Source: Anaerolineae bacterium UTCFX1
GTDB lineage: Bacteria > Chloroflexota > Anaerolineae > Anaerolineales > Villigracilaceae
Direction: 5' to 3'
Assembly: GCA_002050275.1 (NCBI GenBank)
Contig: MWTB01000017.1
Location: 43,279-107,278 of the forward strand
DNA length: 64,000 bases
Below the pieces are notes generated by a model. It was not told the DNA's origin, did no database searches, and worked only from the letters and a program-made list of their open reading frames with translations. Both the position numbers and the translations under genes were made by a program. Shown here piece after piece: positions 57,693-64,000 of this stretch (position 1 is the stretch's first letter; each line of letters begins with the position of its first letter).

Positions 57693-57720
57693 TTGCGAAT
57701 AGATCGAACAGGGCTAGAAT
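57693..57720 (+). promoter_or_regulatory. Promoter of the peptide-cluster operon (TTGCGA-16-TAGAAT)
   Basis: TTGCGA (57693-57698), 16-nt spacer, TAGAAT (57715-57720). The leader of about 65 nt contains a CAAC/GTTG hairpin, a 7-codon ORF from 57721, and GGAGG before the ABC gene. Confidence 0.5.
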
Positions 57721-57790
57721 ATGAAAATAAGCGGGTCCTGCTGACAACAATTAATCGTTGCAGGTCTGTTGCGCCGGAGGTATCTGCTCA

Positions 57791-58483
57791 ATGCAAGACA
57801 ATCATTTCATAGTCCAGACCGAATCTCTCACGAAAGAATATGGGGATGGAACCTCTGTCCGCGCGCTTGATAGCGTTTCCCTTTCCATCGCTCAAGGCGA
57901 GTTTCTTGCTATTCTGGGTCCTTCGGGTTCGGGCAAGTCTACGCTGCTCAATTTGATCGGCACGCTGGATGCGGCGAGCTCGGGACAGATCATCATGGAT
58001 GGAACCGATTTAAGCACGCTGCGAGGCGACGCTCTTGCCGACTTCCGCCGCGCAAAGATCGGTTTTATCTTTCAGTTGTTCAACCTTGTGCCGACGCTCA
58101 ACGCGCTGGAAAATGTGACCCTGCCGCTATTGCCCTATCAACGCGGGCTGAAATTTAATCTGAAGAAGCGGGCGCGCGAACTTTTGGAAGAAGTGGGACT
58201 GGAAAAGCGCCTCGATCACCTGCCGGGGCAACTCTCAGGCGGCGAGCAGCAGCGCGTAGCAATCGCAAGGGCGCTGGTCAATTCTCCCCGATTGATCCTT
58301 GCCGACGAACCCACTGGAAACCTCGATAGAAAAACCGGCTCTGAAATTATGCAGCTCCTGACTCGATTGAATCGAGATGATGGACTTACGCTCATTATGG
58401 TTACGCATGATAACGCGGTAGCTTCCCAAGCCGATCGAACCGTATCCATGCGGGATGGACGGGTCGAGGAGCAGACAGATTGA
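57791..58483 (+). CDS. LolD/MacB-type ABC transporter ATPase
   Basis: 230 aa. Walker A GPSGSGKST (about 43), Q-loop in FQLFNLVPTLNALENV, signature QLSGGEQQRVAIARAL, Walker B LILADEPTGNLD, and H-switch VTHD. The Asn-Leu-Asp after Walker B and the short length are the LolD/MacB/FtsE type that pairs with FtsX-like permeases. Its likely partner is the FtsX-like gene at 60004. The ATG has GGAGG ten nt upstream. First structural gene of the cluster. Confidence 0.92.
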   Translation: MQDNHFIVQTESLTKEYGDGTSVRALDSVSLSIAQGEFLAILGPSGSGKSTLLNLIGTLDAASSGQIIMDGTDLSTLRGDALADFRRAKIGFIFQLFNLVPTLNALENVTLPLLPYQRGLKFNLKKRARELLEEVGLEKRLDHLPGQLSGGEQQRVAIARALVNSPRLILADEPTGNLDRKTGSEIMQLLTRLNRDDGLTLIMVTHDNAVASQADRTVSMRDGRVEEQTD

Positions 58484-58493
58484 AGAGAGATTC

Positions 58494-59033
58494 ATGTTCG
58501 ATGGATTGTGGGTCTACCTTCTGCTTTTTTCACGGTTAGCCCTTGGGCTGATGTTCACAGCATCCGTGAGCCTCAAGTTGCGCGACTTGCCCGCCTTCGA
58601 AACAGCGATTAGGAATTTTAAAATCTTGCCGCGACACTTTGCCAAGCCGTTTGCTTATCTTTTTCTAGCGGGTGAAGCCGCGGTTGTAATCCTCATGATC
58701 GTTGGGGGAACGTTATTGCCAGCGGCTTTTCTGACGGCAATTTTCCTGCTGTCGCTTTTTACGATTGCCCTTCTCTTTGTTCTGTGGACAGGGATTCAAA
58801 CCTCTTGCGCCTGCTTCGGTTCATCGCAAAGACCGGTCTCTTCCGCCGATGTATGGAGAAATGTTGGTTTCCTTGTCTGCGCGTGTATAGGACTTTTCTC
58901 TCTGAATTCATTGTCGAATACGATAATAAAAATAGGTCTTGGTGAAGCGGGGTTACTTGGAATGATGGCAGTTGTGTTTGTAGTTCTCTCGGTGTATCTG
59001 CGCGACGTGATCGAGTTGTTCCGCTTTTCGTGA
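58494..59033 (+). CDS. MauE/DoxX-family redox membrane protein
   Basis: 179 aa with four or five TM helices. LFSRLALGLMFTASVSLKLR and AIRNFKILPRHFAKPFAYLF, and the CACFGS motif after TM3-4, match MauE-type proteins. MauE works with MauD to form the disulfides of the methylamine dehydrogenase small subunit. Here the Cys-rich peptide two genes downstream is the probable client. The frame opens earlier, but MFDGLW has a GAGAG site. Same operon as the ABC gene. Confidence 0.82.
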   Translation: MFDGLWVYLLLFSRLALGLMFTASVSLKLRDLPAFETAIRNFKILPRHFAKPFAYLFLAGEAAVVILMIVGGTLLPAAFLTAIFLLSLFTIALLFVLWTGIQTSCACFGSSQRPVSSADVWRNVGFLVCACIGLFSLNSLSNTIIKIGLGEAGLLGMMAVVFVVLSVYLRDVIELFRFS

Positions 59034-59046
59034 AAGGAGTGAAGCA

Positions 59047-59595
59047 ATGGAAATGATACTCGTCGTCAGCTCGATCCTGCTCTGGGTCATGGTGTTGCTC
59101 AATATGTTATGGACACTTGGTCTGGCGCGGCGAGTGCGCTCCGTTCACCCCGTGATGGACTCTTTGAAGATTGGGCAAAGGGCTCCGGCGTTCAGCGCGC
59201 CGAGCTTGCAAAGCAGCCTTATGACACTGGCTGATTACGCGGAACGCGTAGCCGCGTTCGTCTTTGTATCTCCCCATTGCGAACCATGCCGGAATGAACT
59301 TCCTCATCTTCGAGAACTTTCATCCAAGGTAAGAGAGTATGGCGTTGAGCTCGTACTGGTGAGTGACGAAGGTGAAGAAACTACGCGCCCCTTTGTGGAT
59401 GGGACAATGGACGGTTTGACTGTTTTGGTTGCGCCTCGAAGCCACAATCGCTTTTTCTCAGATTACAAAGTACCGGGCACGCCATCCTTCTATCTCTTGG
59501 ACGCGCAAGGAAAAGTGCAGGCAACAGGAATTGGTGTATCCGAACTGTCAGAAAAGATCGAGGCGCTCCCTCGAGTAATGAAAGGAGGCGATTAA
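59047..59595 (+). CDS. MauD/TlpA-like membrane-anchored thioredoxin
   Basis: 182 aa. An N-terminal TM anchor (LVVSSILLWVMVLLNMLWTL), then a thioredoxin fold: IGQRAPAFSAPSL, FVSPHCEPCRNELPHL with the CEPC redox pair (about 79-82), and VPGTPSFYLLDAQGKVQ with the cis-Pro. The anchor puts the active site outside the membrane, where it can oxidise or shuffle disulfides. AAAGGAG ribosome site. Together with the MauE-like protein it forms a thiol-oxidation module. Confidence 0.88.
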   Translation: MEMILVVSSILLWVMVLLNMLWTLGLARRVRSVHPVMDSLKIGQRAPAFSAPSLQSSLMTLADYAERVAAFVFVSPHCEPCRNELPHLRELSSKVREYGVELVLVSDEGEETTRPFVDGTMDGLTVLVAPRSHNRFFSDYKVPGTPSFYLLDAQGKVQATGIGVSELSEKIEALPRVMKGGD

Positions 59596-59672
59596 CGACA
59601 TAAATGAAAATAGCATTGATCTATCGTATTCAGTTTCAAAATCAAGAAGTTCGAGAAAGGAAGGAACTCAAA

Positions 59673-59915
59673 ATGTTGAAAGAATATCTGTCAGAGGCAG
59701 TCTCCCTGTTGAGTGAGGTGGTGTTGGGGACGCCTGTGAAAGCATTGGCTCTACAATGCCCTGGCAAAACTGAATGTTGCTCTGCCTGGAGTTGTGGCAA
59801 CTGTGGTTCATGTGGTTACGATAAGCGACGCTGTACAAGAGTCTGTGCATGTTGCAACAGTAGCTGTGGGAGTTGTGGATCATCGCAGATAGAGGATTAC
59901 TGCTTCTCTTGTTAA
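59673..59915 (+). CDS. Cysteine-rich peptide precursor, 14 Cys in the C-terminal half
   Basis: 80 aa. Residues 1-28 are a leader (MLKEYLSEAVSLLSEVVLGT ending KALALQ). From residue 29, 14 of 52 residues are Cys, spaced with Gly, Ser and Asn: CPGKTECC, WSCGNCGSCGYDKRRC, RVCACCNSSCGSCGS, DYCFSC. The KALA end of the leader is an A-x-A-like site for a signal peptidase; one is encoded at 62554. AAGGAAGGAA ribosome site 6 nt before the ATG; a Met 69 nt earlier lacks one. No close family recognised; a ribosomally made disulfide-rich peptide is the best guess. Confidence 0.75.
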   Translation: MLKEYLSEAVSLLSEVVLGTPVKALALQCPGKTECCSAWSCGNCGSCGYDKRRCTRVCACCNSSCGSCGSSQIEDYCFSC

Positions 59916-59943
59916 GGGCAGTGACGGCTACTAATCAAAGCGT

Positions 59944-59975
59944 AGAGGGTAACCGCTGGGAAGTGGTTACCCTCT
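59944..59975 (+). terminator. Hairpin after the peptide gene (partial terminator)
   Basis: AGAGGGTAACC (59944-59954), 10-nt loop, GGTTACCCTCT (59965-59975), perfect 11-bp stem without a U-run. It fits a partial stop that makes the peptide mRNA more abundant than the downstream genes, or protects its 3' end. Confidence 0.65.
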
Positions 59976-59993
59976 GTTCCGGTCAGGGTACGT

Positions 59994-59999
59994 TATACT
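59994..59999 (+). promoter_or_regulatory. -10 box (TATACT) for the FtsX-like permease gene
   Basis: TATACT only 4 nt before the ATG at 60004; leaderless if used. Confidence 0.35.
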
Positions 60000-60003
60000 C
60001 TCC

Positions 60004-62538
60004 ATGATCCTATATTCCATTTTCTTAGGCAGCTCGCGCTCACGCTTATTAATACTTGGTTTGCTGGGTCTCAGCATGGGGGCCGTCCTAATTGCATCAG
60101 CATCTCAGACCACACTTGTTGTTGCAGATCGTGAACTGGATCAATACTGGCGCACTGCCTATGATATTCTTGTGAGGCCCACAGGTTCGCGCTCACCAAT
60201 TGAGGAAAAATACGGCTTGGTGGAGTCCAACCATCTTTCAGGCCTCTGGGGCGGTATTACATTTGAACAGTACGAGTCCATCAAATCTATCCCCGATGTA
60301 GAGGTGGCCGCTCCCATTGCGATGCTGACCCGTGTTCTAGGCGATGTTATTGTACTAGGGCAAGGAATGCAGGTGCCTAAATCCCCTGGAGTATATGTTG
60401 TAGCGCAAAGCGTAGATGTTGACGAGGGAGTACGCATACGGAGTATGCAAACTGCTGAGTATGTTTTTGTCGGCCCGGAACCGCCGCCAGATATTAGCGC
60501 CCTTGCTTTGAATCAAGGCTTAATAGTCAATCCTTTAGGCGTGACGACCGGAAGCCAGCCTCTAGACCTTCTGTTTGCAGCAATAGACCCTGAACAGGAA
60601 GCCGCGCTGGTGAAATTAGATCAGGCGGTTGTAAAGGGGGAATATCTAAACGAGGTTGAAATATTTAACGCTACGACCTATTATGATCCACTTAATGGAT
60701 CTAAGCCTTTTTTACATGATGTCCCGGTATTGATTAATTCCACGCCATATGTTAAGTATATACAGCACAATCAAATAGAGCGCATACTTCTGCCACCCGG
60801 AATTTCGACACTTGAAACAATAATTGAACGAGGCGGCATCCACTACCTAAATACTCTCGATACAGAGACCATCGCAAAGGAAACGATTAATGTTGATTCA
60901 ATGTATCCGGTCCTGATAAGTCGTTTCTGGAATGGCGAACAGACGGAAAGCGATGTGCCGCTCGAATGGCAGACAATACGTACAGGGGCAAAGCCGATAA
61001 ATAAGTCATACAACCAGATTACTCCTCCTTTCCCATACAATGGTTTGGTCTTGGAAGCGTTGCCATTGAACGACACTTTGACAGATATGCCCAGTGTTTT
61101 TACGCTAAAGGCTAAAGGTGTATTTGATATTGAGCGCATTCCTAGACCCGCAGATGTCAATCGAGTCCCATTGGAAACTTATTTCCCGCCTATTGTCACT
61201 TTGTACTATGGCGAAGATGGTCACTCGATTGAGCCACGCTCTCTGCGGCCCTCATTATTCCCAGATTACTACCTCCAACCCCCACCCGTTATTTTGACTA
61301 CTTTAGAAGCCGCCCGTGCGATGCGCGGCGACGATGCGATCAGCGCCATTCGCGTTCGTGTCGCGCTCGATGGATGTCCGCCTGAGCAACCCGAGGCTTG
61401 TACAGTAACTCCTGCCGACCAGCGGAAGATCGAAGCCATTGCGATAGAGATCCAACGCCAAACCGGCTTGGATGTGGATATCATGGTCGGGTCTTCGCCA
61501 ACCCGCGTGCTGGTTCATGTGCCCGGGATTGGTTACGTGGAAGAACAATGGATTCAAAAAGGAGTGAATCTGACCTACAAAAGAGGCATCCAAACCGGTA
61601 ATTGGCTGTTACTGGGGACTTTGTTATTGGCAGGCGGGCTGTTTACCCTCGATCTGACCTGGGCGGAGGTGTTGTCTCGCCGCCGCGTTGTGGCTCTGCA
61701 AAAGGCATTGGGCTGGCGTTCGCGCAGTGTGTTTGCGCAGGTTGTCGGTCAGGTGATGATGATCGGCGCGATTGCCACAGCCGCAGGCACATTCATTGCG
61801 CTGATGGTGATTCGCTGGTTGGGATGGGAAGCGATTCCTTCGAACTTGTTGATTGGCCTGCCCTTGCTGGTTATGGGATTGTGCGGGATTGGCAGTTTGC
61901 TTCCTGCCTGGTCAGCCAGCCGCGTGCCTCCAATCGTTGAACTCCAGCGTGGAGGCGTGCGCTATCACCGCAAGCGGACAAATCCCGTTTTAGGTTTGTG
62001 GATGTTTGCTTGGAGCGAGATCAAGCGGAGAACGGTACGTTCTCTCCTGACCGGGCTTGGCTCGGCTCTTTCCGCCGGGTTACTGACCCTGCTGTTGGGA
62101 GTGACGCTCCAACAACGCGGCATGTTAAATGGAACGCTATTGGGTGAATTTATTCTGGTGAATGTGGAAGGCTATCACTATGCCATCGTCGGGATCGGAT
62201 TAGGTCTGGCATTTCTTTCGACCTTCAACGGTTTATTGGGAAGCATTCTCGAACGTCGTCGTGAGATTGGCGTTTTGAAAGCAATTGGTTGGCGCACGAG
62301 TTCGGTAGCGCGGCTGTTCATTGCCCAGGGAATAATCCTCGGTATCGTTGGAGGTTCTGTTGGCGCGTTGGCGGGTACGCTCACATTTTTCTATCTCTAT
62401 CAATCCATCTCGGCGGATATGATGGTGGCAATTCTGCTGGGAATCAGCCTGCCCGGTTTGGTTGGAGCATTGGCGGCGTTGTATCCGGCGCGCTTGGCGG
62501 CGAATGTCCCGCCTGCGGAAGCCGTGCGATATGAGTGA
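60004..62538 (+). CDS. FtsX/MacB-like ABC permease
   Basis: 844 aa. One TM helix near the N-terminus (LLILGLLGLSMGAVLIASAS), a large external domain of about 480 residues (TAYDILVRPTGSR ... ), then two groups of TM helices with FtsX repeats: LQKALGWRSRSVFAQVVGQV and ERRREIGVLKAIGWRTSSVA. The GVLKAIG motif is the family mark. With the LolD-type ATPase at 57791 it would form a MacB-like exporter or an ATP-driven machine acting on an external substrate, perhaps the Cys-rich peptide. The external domain is unusually long. Confidence 0.85.
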   Translation: MILYSIFLGSSRSRLLILGLLGLSMGAVLIASASQTTLVVADRELDQYWRTAYDILVRPTGSRSPIEEKYGLVESNHLSGLWGGITFEQYESIKSIPDVEVAAPIAMLTRVLGDVIVLGQGMQVPKSPGVYVVAQSVDVDEGVRIRSMQTAEYVFVGPEPPPDISALALNQGLIVNPLGVTTGSQPLDLLFAAIDPEQEAALVKLDQAVVKGEYLNEVEIFNATTYYDPLNGSKPFLHDVPVLINSTPYVKYIQHNQIERILLPPGISTLETIIERGGIHYLNTLDTETIAKETINVDSMYPVLISRFWNGEQTESDVPLEWQTIRTGAKPINKSYNQITPPFPYNGLVLEALPLNDTLTDMPSVFTLKAKGVFDIERIPRPADVNRVPLETYFPPIVTLYYGEDGHSIEPRSLRPSLFPDYYLQPPPVILTTLEAARAMRGDDAISAIRVRVALDGCPPEQPEACTVTPADQRKIEAIAIEIQRQTGLDVDIMVGSSPTRVLVHVPGIGYVEEQWIQKGVNLTYKRGIQTGNWLLLGTLLLAGGLFTLDLTWAEVLSRRRVVALQKALGWRSRSVFAQVVGQVMMIGAIATAAGTFIALMVIRWLGWEAIPSNLLIGLPLLVMGLCGIGSLLPAWSASRVPPIVELQRGGVRYHRKRTNPVLGLWMFAWSEIKRRTVRSLLTGLGSALSAGLLTLLLGVTLQQRGMLNGTLLGEFILVNVEGYHYAIVGIGLGLAFLSTFNGLLGSILERRREIGVLKAIGWRTSSVARLFIAQGIILGIVGGSVGALAGTLTFFYLYQSISADMMVAILLGISLPGLVGALAALYPARLAANVPPAEAVRYE

Positions 62539-62553
62539 GTTGAAGAGGTAAAG

Positions 62554-63096
62554 ATGTTGATCTTGCTGTTGATTCTTGGGCTTTTATTCTTTCTCCTTAC
62601 CCGTGCTTTATTCTTCCTTGTCCAAGTGGATGGCTGGAGTATGTATCCCGCTTACAACCATGGCGACCGCTTGCTCGCCCTGCGTTACTGGCCGCGTCGC
62701 TGGCTACGCCAAAGTCAGATTGTTGTATGGAAACTGCCTGCGACATTACCTTGGGTAACAGATCCAAAGTTGATCGGACCCGAGCTTTACGTAAAGCGTG
62801 TTATTGGGTTAGCGGGAGATGATATCGTCGCGCCTGTCGCAAAGTCGCACGATTCGCTTAGTCGAACAAAGCTCCCAATCCAAGCAACCCAAGAGTTGCA
62901 GAAGTGGTATGTTCCCGCAGGGCATTGTTTCGTCAAGGGGGATTCACCGGGTTTTGACTCAACCGTCTTTGGTCCTATTCCTCTACACTGTGTAAGAGGC
63001 GTAATTCTGGCGAGGCTGAGACAAGTTAATGGCGAGCCCCAAATCTACACGCTGTCAGATATTCCTGAGCAAATAGAAAAAGTTGATGAACTGTAA
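62554..63096 (+). CDS. S26-family signal peptidase (type I)
   Basis: 180 aa. N-terminal TM helix (LLLILGLLFFLLTRALFFLV), catalytic Ser in VDGWSMYPAY (about S29), catalytic Lys in LYVKRVIGLAGDD (about 82), and PAGHCFVKGDSPGFDSTVFG (box E, GD..S.DS). The position in the cluster suggests it cuts the leader of the Cys-rich peptide after A-x-A. GAGG ribosome site. Its stop shares one base with the next ATG (TAATG). Confidence 0.9.
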   Translation: MLILLLILGLLFFLLTRALFFLVQVDGWSMYPAYNHGDRLLALRYWPRRWLRQSQIVVWKLPATLPWVTDPKLIGPELYVKRVIGLAGDDIVAPVAKSHDSLSRTKLPIQATQELQKWYVPAGHCFVKGDSPGFDSTVFGPIPLHCVRGVILARLRQVNGEPQIYTLSDIPEQIEKVDEL

Positions 63097-64000
63097 TGTT
63101 TTCTAAATTTAAGGGTGCAGGCAAGTTTGGAAAGACTCTTCTGAGAATGCTGAGGATGATCTGGCAGGCTCACCCCCCCATTTTTTCTCGGTTTAATCTC
63201 GCTGACGATTGTTCAGGCGCTCACGCCTCTTGCCAACGCCTGGATCACAAAACTTTTGTTTGACCTTCTCGCTTTGGCTCTGGAGGGCAGTGCGTCTGCC
63301 AACTTATGGAGTGACCTGATTTTACTTCTCGTTGTTCAAGGTATGGTATTTATCGTCAGTCAGATTTGTGTTTCATCCAGCGTTTATCTCAACAATGAAC
63401 TTGGACGAAAACTCACCCTCTCAACCGAATCTTCCGTATATAGAAAGATCAATAGTTTTTCCGGTATCGGGTATTTTGAAACCCCGAGTTCTACGATACC
63501 TTTCACCTGGCAAGTCAGTCCGCCCGGTTCGGTCCGCTTCAAAGCCTTGGCATCCTGGCCGGTTTGTTCCAAAGTCTCATCACGATCTTAACCTTTTTGG
63601 CTCTATTGGTAGCATTTAACTCTCTTCTGGCGCTGCTGGTCATTATAGCGGCGTTACCCCAATTATGGCTACAGATGAAATTCAGCCGCCAGCGATATGG
63701 TTTGGCTTTCGATCTAAGCCCCGATGAGCGACGAGCGTTTTACATAAGTCACTTGTTATCCTCGATTGAAACAGCCAAAGAGATACGCCTGTTCGGCCTG
63801 GCGGAATACCTGCTCAATGGATTGCTGTCTTTGTATCGCAAAATAAATCAGGCGCGGCAGCGCCAAGAACTTCATGAACTGCGCTGGAAACTCGCGCTTG
63901 AAACTCTTTCCGCATCTACGTTTGGCGTCGCTTTTGGGGTTGTGGCGATACAGGCATTCTCAAAACGAATGAGCATTGGCGATATTACGTTATATATCAA
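63096..64000 (+). pseudogene. ABC exporter transmembrane domain, frameshifted and cut by the window edge
   Basis: Starts at ATG 63096 (coupled to the peptidase). Frame 1 gives MFSKFKGAGKFGKTLLRMLR. It shifts at the C7 run near 63173-63180, where removing one C gives LGLISLTIVQALTPLANAWI. It shifts again near 63492, where one extra T in AGTTC gives ETPSFYDTFHLASQSARF. The rest is open to the edge: FNSLLALLVIIAALPQLWL, ETAKEIRLFGLAEYLLNGL. This is the TM part of an ABC peptide exporter. Both indels could be assembly errors in homopolymers, so the gene may be intact in the organism. Confidence 0.7.

Noticed and set aside
59604..59672. Extended N-terminus of the Cys-rich peptide
   Set aside because: The earlier ATG has no ribosome site, while the ATG at 59673 has AAGGAAGGAA at good spacing.
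1..64000. CRISPR array
   Set aside because: No run of identical direct repeats with unique spacers was seen. The Cas4-like ORFs at 14439-15236 have no cas neighbours.
1..64000. tRNA or rRNA genes
   Set aside because: No cloverleaf-like sequence with the GTTCRA T-loop box and acceptor stem was recognised by eye, and no rRNA signature blocks were seen.
1..64000. Prophage or insertion sequence
   Set aside because: No integrase, transposase, terminase or portal-like gene is present. The hairpin repeats have no coding capacity.

Overview
The window reads as chromosomal DNA of a Chloroflexota bacterium, most likely class Anaerolineae. This placement is an inference from protein families, with no rRNA or marker tree available. 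Supporting features are two coenzyme-F420-type oxidoreductases, a DUF6391 protein typical of cyanobacteria and Chloroflexi, a PucC-like MFS protein, an active/inactive M16 peptidase pair, lipoprotein-type binding proteins, and many start codons lying only 4-9 nt after a TATAAT-like box, which suggests leaderless mRNAs. No rRNA, tRNA, CRISPR array, prophage or complete insertion sequence was recognised. Coding density is high and most genes sit in short runs with ATGA or TAATG overlaps.

Layout. 0.1-4.5 kb (minus): phosphodiesterase, FAD oxidoreductase, response regulator, flippase-like membrane protein. 4.5-9.5 kb (plus): CNB/PH-like membrane protein, def, recF, nucleotidyltransferase, endonuclease III-like glycosylase. 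9.6-14.4 kb (minus): MazG-like protein, higBA, LLM oxidoreductase, M42 peptidase, Mrr-type endonuclease, orphan HicB-like protein, thioesterase. 14.4-18.4 kb (plus): a Cas4-like nuclease split over two ORFs, nadK, zinc-finger membrane protein, recN. 18.5-24.3 kb: DtxR-like regulator, PucC-like transporter, DUF6391, holA, ATL protein, surE. 24.6-31.3 kb: GAF histidine kinase, a conserved protein and NTP-transferase pair, PAP2, DinB, M23 peptidase, BMP-type lipoprotein. 31.3-32.1 kb: decayed response regulator and an isolated 31-codon gene with its own promoter and terminator. 32.1-46.6 kb: tandem-GNAT, HAD, deacetylase, HD, ABC exporter, SMR, rsmI, S10 peptidase, PGI/PMI, sulfotransferase, glycosyltransferase. 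46.6-49.7 kb: FmdE-PadR-ModA-ModB, a molybdenum-linked block. 49.8-57.3 kb: an unannotated SelW-type selenoprotein gene, trpS, dtd, F420 nitroreductase-like protein, FprA-like reductase, M16 pair, acpS. 57.4-64 kb: an export and thiol-oxidation cluster around an 80-aa peptide with 14 cysteines.

The two most interesting loci are these. At 49774-50019 an in-frame TGA lies exactly at the U position of a CxxU redox motif and is followed by a SECIS-like hairpin. At 57438-64000 a small LuxR-type HTH protein, a LolD/MacB-like ATPase, a MauE-like membrane protein, a MauD/TlpA-like thioredoxin, a Cys-rich peptide, an FtsX-like permease, an S26 signal peptidase and a frameshifted ABC exporter lie in one direction. 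I read this as a system that makes, oxidises, cleaves and exports a disulfide-rich peptide. The cluster continues past the window edge.

Intergenic DNA carries several repeat families: hairpins with GAAGCAATCTC cores, CCGCGAAG elements, GCGGACT palindromes, and low-complexity tracts of repeated short words. Some copies have entered coding sequence.
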